From Pseudoalteromonas citrea (lineage in GTDB: Bacteria > Pseudomonadota > Gammaproteobacteria > Enterobacterales > Alteromonadaceae): a stretch of 64,000 bases of DNA. The stretch covers positions 434,001-498,000 of the forward strand of contig NZ_AHBZ03000012.1 of assembly GCF_000238375.3 (NCBI RefSeq), read 5' to 3'. Below, one piece after another: positions 18,155-28,400 of this stretch (position 1 is its first letter; every line of letters starts with the position of its first letter). The notes under the pieces were generated by a model that worked only from the letters and a program-made list of their open reading frames with translations, was not told the DNA's origin and made no database searches. The position numbers and the translations under genes were made by a program.

Positions 18155-20417
18155 GTGGTTACTGCGGATCAGTGCGTGGTTAATAGTACTTGCTACCATA
18201 GTGTGGTTTGGTGTGCGTTTTTATTTATGGTTGCAATCAGCTGAGCCTATGGCACAGCGCTCAGATAAAGAAACTCGCTCTAACGTACACTGGTTACAGC
18301 AAGATAAGCCACTTATTTATAATTTCTCGCCTTCGAGAACCTATAATTTACGTGTGTTATCAAATGCGATTTTTGCTCAACAAGTCGCGTTTGATAAACC
18401 AATCAACTACGCCATAGAGTATACCTTATTTGATAAAAACAATGTCGAGCTTGCCAGTAAAGTATACCATCATGCCTCTAAGCTAGCGCTAGATGCTGAG
18501 CAACAGCAAGTTAAGCAAATCATTGAAAATAAAGCCGCATTATCGGTCTCGTCTGGGCAGTCTTTCTATATTAGTAGCGAACAACTCACTAATGCCAGTC
18601 GTATTGCATTGCGAGTGATCCCTGAAGATCCCGCTTTAAAGGGAGTTGTTGTCAGGATCCACGCCAAAACCCCTATAGATACCGAAGATATGAATCGAGC
18701 TTGGCTCAAGCTTCCTGTTGAGTGGCGTGAACGCACCATTGCTTACCACACCATAGGCATCAATGCGATCACCACCCAAGAAATACGCAATGCAGTAACA
18801 TTCGACTGGCTGAAACTCGCCCCTCAGGGAGTGCCCGATATAGACTTTAAAGCAGATACATTGTATGAAACATTACCCTATCACGTACTCACATATGACT
18901 TTGCTGCGCAACAACTCGACCTTGATAGTTTTTACACCAATGACAAGCTGTCAGCGTCATTCAGAGTCTATGAATCGGGTGATATTTCAGCACGTATATT
19001 AGGAAATATTGAGGATGTCAGCATCACATGGTACGACTTGAAACAACAACAGCCACCAAAGCCGTTACCGTTTAGCAAACTAGCACTCGCTGATACATAC
19101 CTATTTGCAGATGTACCACCAGGTCTTATCGTGATCACATCCTCAACCTCCGTACAATCAAGTTGGTTTTTAGCCGACTCAACGCCCGTATCACCATTAC
19201 ATAGCTATTATTATCAAGTAGATAATAGCCTATCAGCACATTACCTAGTGACCCCAAATAGTGATGTTAATCTGCAATTTAGAGGCCCACCAAATAGCCA
19301 TGTATCAGTGTCAGTCTATGACAAAGCAAAGCAACTACTCACCACACACTCAATACAACTCAAAGGTGAGAAAGCCTTGTTTGATCGGGTTATCACCCCA
19401 GACACACTTCGAAATATAACCACCGATACAGAACGATTTTATTTACGTATACCAAAAGGCGGTACTTTTTTGTCAATTCACAGCCAACATGCTATTGGGG
19501 TGAAATTACAGTCTCGTGAACAACAGTTTCATTATCAAGTCGCATTATGTGACACCCTTTGCCAAATAGACCCCGCTATTTTTACCGAGGTCGGCGCTTG
19601 GTTCTCCCAACAAGCGGAAAACGATTTTAGCTTCACAGAGCAACAAAAGTTGTTAAATGTGCGCTTATTCGAGTCCCCTCCAGAAATAAATATTGAACAA
19701 ACGTATTACTATGGTACTGACCTCACGGCCATACTACCGCGCTCAAACACCGCATTGATCAAAAGTACATCGAAATACTTTCAACCAGCAGAGCCGCCAA
19801 CAGACTTTCAATTTTCAGCAATATCAACTCTAAAAGACGTCACAATGCCAGCAGCTGCCCAGCTAGCAAAATCTCGTATTATCATGCTTTCAGACACACC
19901 CCCTTTTTATAGTGAGTATCCCCTTGAACAACTCGCTCACGACCCAGAAATAACAAGACAAGCTCTGAATACGCAACTCTACACAAACCTTGGTAGTCAT
20001 AGAAAGTGGACTAAACAACGCCTATTTCGGCTAAAAAAAGGAACTCCTCTAACACTGCGCTTTAATAAACGGCCAGAATCTGTGGTGATCAAAACCTACT
20101 TAAATAAAGCACAGCCAGAGCCAGTATCACTCAATACTGTACTCAAGGGCACATTTTCAAATCTCGTCACCGATGAGTATACAATTTTACAAAAACGTTA
20201 TGCGTTAATCGATGCAAATAAAGAGTCCGGTTTTTTACTTCACCCTGCTCAAACCGCACTTTTCAGCTATCCTTCAATTACAGTACCGATTAATAACGAT
20301 TTAAAACTATTAGAAAAATTGACGATACAAGCAGAGCAAGATATTTGGATAAGCGTATTAGAAGAAACAACAGAACAACAAAAACAAGCAAAATGGTGGT
20401 TATATGAAACCAATTAG
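18141..20417 (+). CDS. Membrane-anchored periplasmic beta-rich protein of the CapBC-like operon
   Basis: I do not recognise this 758-residue protein. It has one N-terminal membrane helix (LLRISAWLIVLATIVWFGVRFYL is the core) and about 720 periplasmic residues rich in beta-strands. The ATG at 18141 is chosen because GGAGG lies six bases upstream; it overlaps the CapC-like gene by 14 bases. Two segments resemble parts of the barrel protein encoded at 21135-25427: YLRIPKGGTFLSIHSQHAIGV (about 434, slightly abridged similarity YIAVPKGSYLTVKSHGPALI) and LKKGTPLTLRFNKRPESVVI (about 631, compare LKKGQTIYLHSEPKSFVSI). Four cysteines lie in one short stretch (CDTLC). It may link the inner-membrane synthase to the outer-membrane exporter; that role is inferred from position and shared segments. 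Confidence 0.65.
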   Translation: MYYIKWLLRISAWLIVLATIVWFGVRFYLWLQSAEPMAQRSDKETRSNVHWLQQDKPLIYNFSPSRTYNLRVLSNAIFAQQVAFDKPINYAIEYTLFDKNNVELASKVYHHASKLALDAEQQQVKQIIENKAALSVSSGQSFYISSEQLTNASRIALRVIPEDPALKGVVVRIHAKTPIDTEDMNRAWLKLPVEWRERTIAYHTIGINAITTQEIRNAVTFDWLKLAPQGVPDIDFKADTLYETLPYHVLTYDFAAQQLDLDSFYTNDKLSASFRVYESGDISARILGNIEDVSITWYDLKQQQPPKPLPFSKLALADTYLFADVPPGLIVITSSTSVQSSWFLADSTPVSPLHSYYYQVDNSLSAHYLVTPNSDVNLQFRGPPNSHVSVSVYDKAKQLLTTHSIQLKGEKALFDRVITPDTLRNITTDTERFYLRIPKGGTFLSIHSQHAIGVKLQSREQQFHYQVALCDTLCQIDPAIFTEVGAWFSQQAENDFSFTEQQKLLNVRLFESPPEINIEQTYYYGTDLTAILPRSNTALIKSTSKYFQPAEPPTDFQFSAISTLKDVTMPAAAQLAKSRIIMLSDTPPFYSEYPLEQLAHDPEITRQALNTQLYTNLGSHRKWTKQRLFRLKKGTPLTLRFNKRPESVVIKTYLNKAQPEPVSLNTVLKGTFSNLVTDEYTILQKRYALIDANKESGFLLHPAQTALFSYPSITVPINNDLKLLEKLTIQAEQDIWISVLEETTEQQKQAKWWLYETN

Positions 20418-21156
20418 TCTTTACCTTATATGCGTATTTTTCTCAAGCTGCGCATTAAGTAATTATACACAACCACTGTACAAAGATATGTTCTCGTGGT
20501 TTAAAACTCCAGCGGCTATCACCCCCTGGCAACTTCAGCAGTCAGGTCAACAATGGATGTTGCGCGCAACGACCATGCAAGATGGCGGTGGCCATGTGTT
20601 TTTTAATCGATTAAATCAACGCTGTGTTGTGTCGGTGCCTCATCAGTTTTTTGACATGGGTACTTTACCCATTGGCCAATTTATTTACGATACCCTTTGC
20701 CAGGTAATGGTGAGTAACTCGCACCAACGCTACGTAAAAAGCCCAGACACTTATCCGATGGACTTCTCAAAGCGACCCTATAATATCCACAATGCAGCAT
20801 TGGTTGCCTATCAAGCCCATAATATCAATGCAAAAGTATTTCAAATACATGGTTTCAGCAATAAAAAAAGACGCACTAAGCAAGGTAAAAGTGCCGAGGT
20901 TATTGTTAGTCAGGGTAAAACCTCTAATTTAACCGGGAAGCAGCTTACCACTTGCTTTAGTCAGCTGGGGTTTAATGCCTTTTTATATGGCACATCGATT
21001 AACGAGCTCGGTGGCACAAAAAATATTGTCCATAAGCTTGGTCTTCAGCCACATTCATTTATACATATTGAGTTAAACAAGGTAACACGCTCCCGTTTAC
21101 GTCAAAATCCATCACTATTGAAAAAGTTTACGACATGTTTAAGCCGTACTATTTAA
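20404..21156 (+). CDS. Hydrolase-like lipoprotein, possible polymer-trimming enzyme
   Basis: This is a 250-residue protein with a lipoprotein-like signal peptide (YLICVFFSSC, lipid on Cys16). Its ATG overlaps the previous gene by 14 bases. Candidate metal or catalytic residues are H80 and D84 in SVPHQFFDMGT, H149 in FQIHGFS, E165 in SAEVIVSQG, and E223 with R229 and R231 in HIELNKVTRSRLR. The order H...D/E, H, then a late E with Arg resembles zinc amidohydrolases of the phage poly-gamma-glutamate hydrolase and N-formylglutamate amidohydrolase type, but I cannot prove the family. A hydrolase that releases or shortens the polymer is common in poly-gamma-glutamate operons (CapD, PgsS). Two relatives with altered residues appear within the CapC tail. 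A non-enzymatic binding role is also possible. Confidence 0.55.
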   Translation: MKPISLYLICVFFSSCALSNYTQPLYKDMFSWFKTPAAITPWQLQQSGQQWMLRATTMQDGGGHVFFNRLNQRCVVSVPHQFFDMGTLPIGQFIYDTLCQVMVSNSHQRYVKSPDTYPMDFSKRPYNIHNAALVAYQAHNINAKVFQIHGFSNKKRRTKQGKSAEVIVSQGKTSNLTGKQLTTCFSQLGFNAFLYGTSINELGGTKNIVHKLGLQPHSFIHIELNKVTRSRLRQNPSLLKKFTTCLSRTI

Positions 21157-24100
21157 GCTTCCTTGTTTTGTTTTGGGCCCTACAAGCAAAAGGCTCTGAG
21201 ACACCGCTAAAAACTGCACCCATTTGGTTACAGCTACCAAGCGCGGTGCAGCACCTGTCAACGCCTTCGCAATACCTTCGTCTTAATCCCTATGCTCAAC
21301 AAGTTGCATTTGTAGGTCAAGGTCAATGGTTAGACATTCCCGCTAGTCTATTAAGAAGCATAGAAATATGGCAAGGTTCGACACTCTTAGCTATGCGAAA
21401 AATGACCCTACAAGAATTAACTTGTCATAAAGCGCGATGCCAATTGCCAGTTATGCATACAGATCAACTTATCAAGTTTCGTAATACGACTGAGGCACAA
21501 CACACCTACCAAATATGGTTGGGGTATTATCATTCTCATATATCACCTTTTCGTCGCAGTCTTAAATTACCATTAAAAACAACAAGACTCGCTCTGGCAC
21601 AAGATCATGAAACCTATTATCAGCTACCTAATAACAAACAAGTTACCACGTACTTTTCACAGGCAAAGAAATTAAAAGTCACGGTAAGAAAAAACCTAAA
21701 GTCATTAGTAGATAACGGCAGTGTAAGTCTTTATGTGAACCAACAACCTGTCAGTATTATTAATATTGCTAACCAACATGCCAATGAATATATAAATAAC
21801 AAAGTCAGCACTGCCACTACCGACTACATTGCAGTGCCAAAAGGCAGCTATTTAACGGTAAAAAGTCATGGTCCTGCACTGATCAAATTAGAACAAATGC
21901 ATCGAGGAATTAACGATGCCAGTGTGGCACAAAAGTACGATGAAAGCGTGTTTAACCCATATTGGGTCAAGAACCTCGACGAGACATTATCTCACATATA
22001 TATCAGTGCTCAATTTGATGGCTTTTTGAATTTTAATTTTGCCAGAGCAAACCCTATTGAAAAAAAGCGTCACCAAGACTTACTCGGGACCATCAGTACG
22101 AAAAGATTTATATGGCCTGACGTACTCAAAACACCAGTAAAAACACGCTCAGTTGTCAGGGAAGTTAACGTAAAACACGCGCCACGAAAAGTACTTAACC
22201 ATTTATACCCGAGTACAGTAAAACAAGATATATTAATTCACACCCTCAATAAAACACTCTCTTTTGATTGGGCAAACCTAAATCGAGTGAGAAACTATAT
22301 CACCCTCTTCGCTCGTACTCCTGAGGATGTGCTATTAACAGCCGAAACGCCTGATCAGCATTTTAATTTTCAATTAAAGGCTGATCAGCACTTTTCTAAA
22401 ATTACGCTGCCACTTGCGTTTGATGTAAACACCATTCGGTTTTTAACTGAAAATAATAAAACCGTTGAGCTTGCTGTGCAAGTTGATGACTTATTGCCGT
22501 TACCCAATAACGAGTTACTATACATACAAAAAGGGAAGTTAAAAGAAAAACTACCAGCTTTGTACACACACTTAAATACCTTAAGTCAGCGTACTGCCAA
22601 TGCCTACCTAAATGGCATAACGCCTTATATGGCACCAATGCAAAGCCTATCATTAGCCGTTCAAGACACTCAACTTAACCATGTAAACGAACACCGCCAG
22701 CTTGGCAATGCATTACAATTTTTACACAGCAACCCTAAAGAAGCCCTCCCAATTCTCAAACAGCTGGTAGCGAGCCCTAATTTTGCAGTAAAGAAAAATG
22801 CTTGGCAGTTACGAATTAAAGCATTAGAACGCTTAAATCAACAGCGCCTAGCACAGAGCTATTTAGAAGGCTTATTGCGGTCTTTTGACCTGCGATTAAA
22901 GAAATTTGCAGCCACACAATTGATAACTCTTTATCAAAAAAACAATAATAGTTATCAGCTACAAGGCCTCTGTGCAGCCTTCATAAATGAGTTAAAACAA
23001 TGTAATAGCATTACTGAAAAGCTATTTTTATCACAACAAAAGTATTTAGATGCATTATGGTCAGTGCACGACCAACAAGATGTTCTGTCATTAGATCCGA
23101 CTCCGCTTCAGGTCACCAATTACCGAAGTTTAACGACACCTCCTCCACAACAAACAGATCATTATCGGATCACACATTTCGGGACCAACACCATTTTAGG
23201 TGAAACCAGTCAGTATAAAGCATTTTCACTTTCACAAGGGAAAAGCATCTCATTAGAAGCCACCAGCGATATCCAGTTACAACTGCGAGCCAGAGCACTT
23301 TGGCAGGATTCAGCTACAAGTGGTACGCAGTGGTTACATATTGATACACAAGCGACGCAATCAATAATTCCCCTGTTTTCAGATATTGCCTCAACGGCTC
23401 AAATACCTGCACTCGGCGCTCGGCTCTCCATTGCCAGTGAAAGTATCATCAGTCTAAAGAAAGGACAGACCATCTATCTACATAGTGAACCTAAAAGCTT
23501 TGTAAGTATTAGAACATTGCATAAAAGTCATATGGATACGCCTCAATCGCACACCGACAGTGTAGACTTTTTGTTTTCTACACCATTTGATGAACTCATT
23601 AATACCCCCTCTATTTCATTACAAACATTACTCACCAATGCATTGTGGCGCTTAGAAAAAGCACAATTACTGGAACATGAATTCATTTCACTCTTTGCGA
23701 GAATGGCAAATGAAAAGGTACCAGCAAACCTCGCCACACTCATGAGCCGTGTTGAGCACTTTGGTCATTGGCAAGCAAGTAAGGGCTATAGTGACTATGC
23801 GGGGACCCAATTAATAGATTCTGATGCTATTCTAAAACGCAGTTTAGCCGAGCAAATTAGCCGTCATTCAAGCAAAAACATACAACTAAATGGTGTTTTA
23901 TTACGCGCCAACCATACTTTACATCTCGACATTAGTGACCTTCACGCTTTGCCAATCAAGCTCAAATTTACGTTTGCACCAACGGAGCTACAGCCAAATC
24001 AATATGCAAATGTACTGATTGAAGTGGCCAATCAACAAGTAGTATGGCCCGTAACCCCCAATGGAGCTGTGGAGTATGCACTAACTGAGGAGCAAAGCGC

Positions 24101-25427
24101 ACACTCTCACATTAGTTTAAATTGGATAAACCCTTATGTGTCTCAGTTACTCAATGTCAGCATTGAAGTCTTTCAGCAAGGCCAATGGCAAAAAATTGCT
24201 CTTGATACTAAACAATTGTTTTATTTCTCGACAAAACAGCACCCCACCATATTACGGTTAGAGACAGACCAGGTATTAAAGATTGAAACCATCAACGACA
24301 TGCAGCGCTCTGAGCAAATCGTTTTTCACCCTGCTGGCAAATTAATTTTACCTAGTACACATTCAAAGCTTGCGCGTGTATTTAACTGGCAACTTAAACC
24401 GAAAACATACAAACTATCTGTATCACCCCCCGTAACCCCCCTTGTGGCGCAACAACCAAAGCTAATACAAAAACCCGTGGCACAAACGTTTATAGATAAC
24501 ACCTTAACTATGGATGGCAATTTAACGCACATAGAGGGGTTTATGCGCTACGGCCGCTCTGGAATATTCGAAACCAGTGAACCCTTACCAGCAAATCATA
24601 GTTTAGATTTTGGTATTCGATTGCGTAATAACAATAAGCAGCATTGGTATCGAGTTGAGGCCGCCTACTCATTAAATAACCAAAATTATGATACTTACGC
24701 TGTTAATGCCATTCACAACTGGCAAGACAACAAGAACCATTGGTTTACTGAAGCTGCTCTATTTAACCGCTGGCAAGATAACAGTGCCCTATCGCAGAGC
24801 CACTATGCGGGCTTAGCGCGTTTTCGTATCGGTGAGAGTTGGCGTAATGATAAAAGTCATCGGCATCAATGGTGGTGGCAACCATTTTATTATTACACCA
24901 GTGTCAGTACCCAAGAGTACCTTGATGATTTAAAAATTAACCCTAGTATTTTTGGATTCTACCGCCAAGATCATATGCATGGCTGGCAAGCTGAGTATGA
25001 ATATAGATATCAACCTTGGGTCGATAACCAAGTGAGCTTAGGCATGGGGGGGATTGCTAACCAAGATTGGCAATCTTTTGATAATGTCTATTTTAACGCT
25101 ACCGTTGAGCAATATTATCAAGGCCAAATCTTCAGCGCTCAACTACAGAGTATTTACAAGTTCGCAGATGAGAATCGGCCTAATGACACCTGGCAGTATT
25201 TAACCCAATTGAGCTGGCAAACACTGTATGACTTTAGTGACACGACGGCGGGCTGGGTAAAGCTCAGTTGGACTCAAGACTGGTTTAATAATCAACATGC
25301 CATTGGCTTTGAAGTTAACTTAGGCAATTTACAAAATACCGGTTTTACACCATTTGCACACGACGAGATTCTATTTAAATCACTCCAGCTTTCACACTTT
25401 GCTGAACAAGATATTTATGGCCACTGA
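21135..25427 (+). CDS. Large outer-membrane protein with C-terminal beta-barrel, probable polymer exporter
   Basis: This is a 1430-residue protein starting 22 bases inside the previous gene, with a signal peptide (SFLVLFWALQAKGSE). Residues 20-480 are beta-rich. Residues about 520-640 look like short helical repeats (ALPILKQLVASPNFAVKKNAW, slightly abridged, then RLAQSYLEGLLRSFDLRL). Residues 650-1120 are again beta-rich. From about 1137 to the end, alternating aromatic and polar strands (HWYRVEAAYSLNNQNYDTY, WWWQPFYYYTSVST, WQAEYEYRYQPWVDNQVSL, GWVKLSWTQDWFNNQHAIGF) look like an outer-membrane beta-barrel. The helical-repeat-plus-barrel plan recalls exporters such as PgaA or BcsC, without clear homology. 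The last residues are not the usual aromatic end, so barrel insertion should be tested. It shares beta segments with the protein at 18141. Confidence 0.65.
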   Translation: MFKPYYLSFLVLFWALQAKGSETPLKTAPIWLQLPSAVQHLSTPSQYLRLNPYAQQVAFVGQGQWLDIPASLLRSIEIWQGSTLLAMRKMTLQELTCHKARCQLPVMHTDQLIKFRNTTEAQHTYQIWLGYYHSHISPFRRSLKLPLKTTRLALAQDHETYYQLPNNKQVTTYFSQAKKLKVTVRKNLKSLVDNGSVSLYVNQQPVSIINIANQHANEYINNKVSTATTDYIAVPKGSYLTVKSHGPALIKLEQMHRGINDASVAQKYDESVFNPYWVKNLDETLSHIYISAQFDGFLNFNFARANPIEKKRHQDLLGTISTKRFIWPDVLKTPVKTRSVVREVNVKHAPRKVLNHLYPSTVKQDILIHTLNKTLSFDWANLNRVRNYITLFARTPEDVLLTAETPDQHFNFQLKADQHFSKITLPLAFDVNTIRFLTENNKTVELAVQVDDLLPLPNNELLYIQKGKLKEKLPALYTHLNTLSQRTANAYLNGITPYMAPMQSLSLAVQDTQLNHVNEHRQLGNALQFLHSNPKEALPILKQLVASPNFAVKKNAWQLRIKALERLNQQRLAQSYLEGLLRSFDLRLKKFAATQLITLYQKNNNSYQLQGLCAAFINELKQCNSITEKLFLSQQKYLDALWSVHDQQDVLSLDPTPLQVTNYRSLTTPPPQQTDHYRITHFGTNTILGETSQYKAFSLSQGKSISLEATSDIQLQLRARALWQDSATSGTQWLHIDTQATQSIIPLFSDIASTAQIPALGARLSIASESIISLKKGQTIYLHSEPKSFVSIRTLHKSHMDTPQSHTDSVDFLFSTPFDELINTPSISLQTLLTNALWRLEKAQLLEHEFISLFARMANEKVPANLATLMSRVEHFGHWQASKGYSDYAGTQLIDSDAILKRSLAEQISRHSSKNIQLNGVLLRANHTLHLDISDLHALPIKLKFTFAPTELQPNQYANVLIEVANQQVVWPVTPNGAVEYALTEEQSAHSHISLNWINPYVSQLLNVSIEVFQQGQWQKIALDTKQLFYFSTKQHPTILRLETDQVLKIETINDMQRSEQIVFHPAGKLILPSTHSKLARVFNWQLKPKTYKLSVSPPVTPLVAQQPKLIQKPVAQTFIDNTLTMDGNLTHIEGFMRYGRSGIFETSEPLPANHSLDFGIRLRNNNKQHWYRVEAAYSLNNQNYDTYAVNAIHNWQDNKNHWFTEAALFNRWQDNSALSQSHYAGLARFRIGESWRNDKSHRHQWWWQPFYYYTSVSTQEYLDDLKINPSIFGFYRQDHMHGWQAEYEYRYQPWVDNQVSLGMGGIANQDWQSFDNVYFNATVEQYYQGQIFSAQLQSIYKFADENRPNDTWQYLTQLSWQTLYDFSDTTAGWVKLSWTQDWFNNQHAIGFEVNLGNLQNTGFTPFAHDEILFKSLQLSHFAEQDIYGH

Positions 25428-28400
25428 AAAATTACAACAACACCTTGAAACCTTACTGTTTGCTGATACTGAGAAGTTTTGGTTAAATTTGTACCATCAC
25501 AAGTATCAAACTTTGGTAGATGAATTAGCAAACTGGGAGTTAATTAAGCACAAACCAGAGGCTGAACACCAAATAGACTGGTTACAACTGCAAACGATTG
25601 CCTTTTTGCGTCATAAAATTGAACAGCTTCATGCCAATTTACAGAGCCTTGAAGCAGGATATAAAAACTTCATCGAACGATTAGCAAAAGCAGATTTTGA
25701 TGCCGAAAAAGAGCTGCATGTCCTCAACTATGCAGAAGAACTTGGTGCCACGCCAGAGCAACTGAAAGCAGATAAAGTCGCATTTTCGCGATGGTTTGAT
25801 GAGGGAGCGGTTATTAGTCGCTATCAAAGCCAAGTGGCAGATATTGAGCAAAGCTTGAAGTTTCTTATATCGAAGCTGGGTGCCATTACAAAGCGGTATT
25901 TAAAAAGTAATGAATCGCTATTAACCCAAACATGGGAAAAACTTGATTTACAACCCTTCTTTTTACGGCTTTTAGAAGCCAGCCCAAATGCGCATGTTCG
26001 CCATGGTATGATCCGGGCATTAGTCAATCAGGTTGCTTTAATTCATGAATGCAACGTGGACCCAGAGCTAGACTCAGAGCTCATTGCAAAGCTCATTGAG
26101 CAGCTCGAGAATACCAATACTCCCTATCTAGCCACCATTGATATTTTAGAGATCTTAATTCACCAAAGGCCGACTTTTATTCGCAGTCATATGTGGGCAT
26201 TACTCGATGAGTCGGTTCATAGTTACCCACATCAAGCAAAGGATAATGACCAGCTTTTTATTCTTAGTGCGATCCCTAAAGTATTATGTCGACAAAGCAT
26301 ATTGAGTGTGCAAGATGAGCGTCTGATCATACAGTGTGCTCAACACCCCTACCCACGCGTGCGTCAAGCGCTGCTAGAACAAATTAAACACTTTTCTGAC
26401 CAATTGGCAAAAAACATTTTGCAAACACGCTTCGTAGAAGAGAGTTGTGACGCTGTAAGATTCACGATAATTAAACAACTTTCAGCAGCGCGCTTTTGTG
26501 ATGACTCGCTGTCATTTGAACTATGGCGCAAAGTAATCGATGGCTCAGACAGTATCGCTATTAAACGTATTGCATTAGAACAAAGCGCTCGCATCATGCT
26601 CAATATGCAATTAGAAAGTAATGATCCGAATGCAGTTTTTAAGCTATTTATTGAACACCTCAATGTGGCACTCTCGGTTACTCAGAGCATTGCCATTAAA
26701 CGCTGTATTACACGCACAAGAGAGCAATTATCGAGCTTCTACCAACAAACACTCATCGCTGAACTAGATACGCAAATTTCCAAAGGGATCAATATCAAGT
26801 TACCTGCGGATACACAGCATGAAGCATTAGGTAGAGCACTGAGCTACAGAGCACAACAGCAGCACGCCTTTAACGGCAAGCTAAGTGGTAATGCTTGGAC
26901 TATTCGAATTGGATACAGAATGGGCCGACGAGTTTGGCGTATTTGGCATGAGTTTTTTCATCCAAGCACAGACAAGCGGCAAAGTTTTAGTCATGTACTT
27001 ACAAAAAAGCCGAATGCCGAATTGCATGTGCCTAGCTGTACCGTAGCAGAAATCAGTGAGACCAATGTGCCAGGAGAGCCTCTATATCACTTATCAGAAC
27101 TCAGTGCACGACCACACATCCCCTTACTTGACTACTTACTGTCTATTTTAAGTCAGGACAACTTAACCGCCCCAGCAAAAAGTTACACACCAGATGGCTT
27201 TTTAGAGATCACAAAGCCTACATCTTTATGGAAACGAGCCAAAGCATACTGGTACATATCCCATCACTTTAAGACCCTAGATAAGCTCCGAAAAGGTAAC
27301 GAATTAGAGCAACAGCGGTTTATTGCACAGCTTAATGCCCTAGGCTTTACCTTACTATTCAAAGCATATGGCAACTTAGAAGGCGCCAGCTTCCCTGTTG
27401 AGCCTGGTATAAAAAAGCTATTCGAACGACTCGCTTTGTCTGCCCCATTACTCAATATTTGGCTTAGTTTTAAAGAATATCTGTATTCGATTTATCAAAA
27501 TACCCTCTCTCAACTGGTGTTCTTTGTGGTTGGCTTTATTGGCTACTTCTGGGGGCGCCACATTTTTATTAGCCGTAAAATCATGAACAATCGCAAACAT
27601 ATCCCGGTCAGTATTGGTGGCTGGGGCACCAGGGGGAAATCAGGTACGGAACGCTTAAAAGCGGCGCTATTTAGTAGCCTAGCACTGCGGGTTATTACCA
27701 AAACCACCGGCTGCGAAGCCATGATGATTTACTCAAAAAGCTCTGGTGAACAATGTGAGATCCCACTATTTAGGCCTTTTGACAAAGCCAGTATATGGGA
27801 GCAAAGTGATGTACTTGCGTTTGCAACCTCAGTAAAAGCAGATGTGTTTTTATGGGAGTGTATGGGGTTAACACCCAGATATGTGAAAATTTTGCGACGC
27901 TGGATGCAAGACAACTTTGCGACCATCACTAATGCGTATCCAGATCACGAAGACATACTCGGCCCAACAGGTATAGATGTGGCGCGTGAAATGTCAGCAT
28001 TCATTGGCGAAAATACGCAGGTGTTTACGTCTGAGCAAACGATGATGCCCATCCTCAATGAAGCGGCGACAAAAAATGACACCACATTAATTCAAGTACA
28101 TTGGGGCGATGGTTTTCAAATCACCCCCGATATACGAGCGCTTTATCCATATGATGAACACCCTGATAATATCGCGCTCGTGGTAAAAATGGCACAATAT
28201 ATTGGCATTGAAAAAGACTTTGTCTTTAAAGAAACTGCTGAGCGTATTGTTCCTGATATTGGCGTATTACAACATTTTGATGCCGCGCCAATTGGCACTA
28301 TAAAACAATCATTCGTTAATAGTATGTCTGCCAATGAACGCTTAGCCACATTAGAAAATTGGCGACGTTTGGGTTTGTTTGATATGAATGACCTCCCCCA

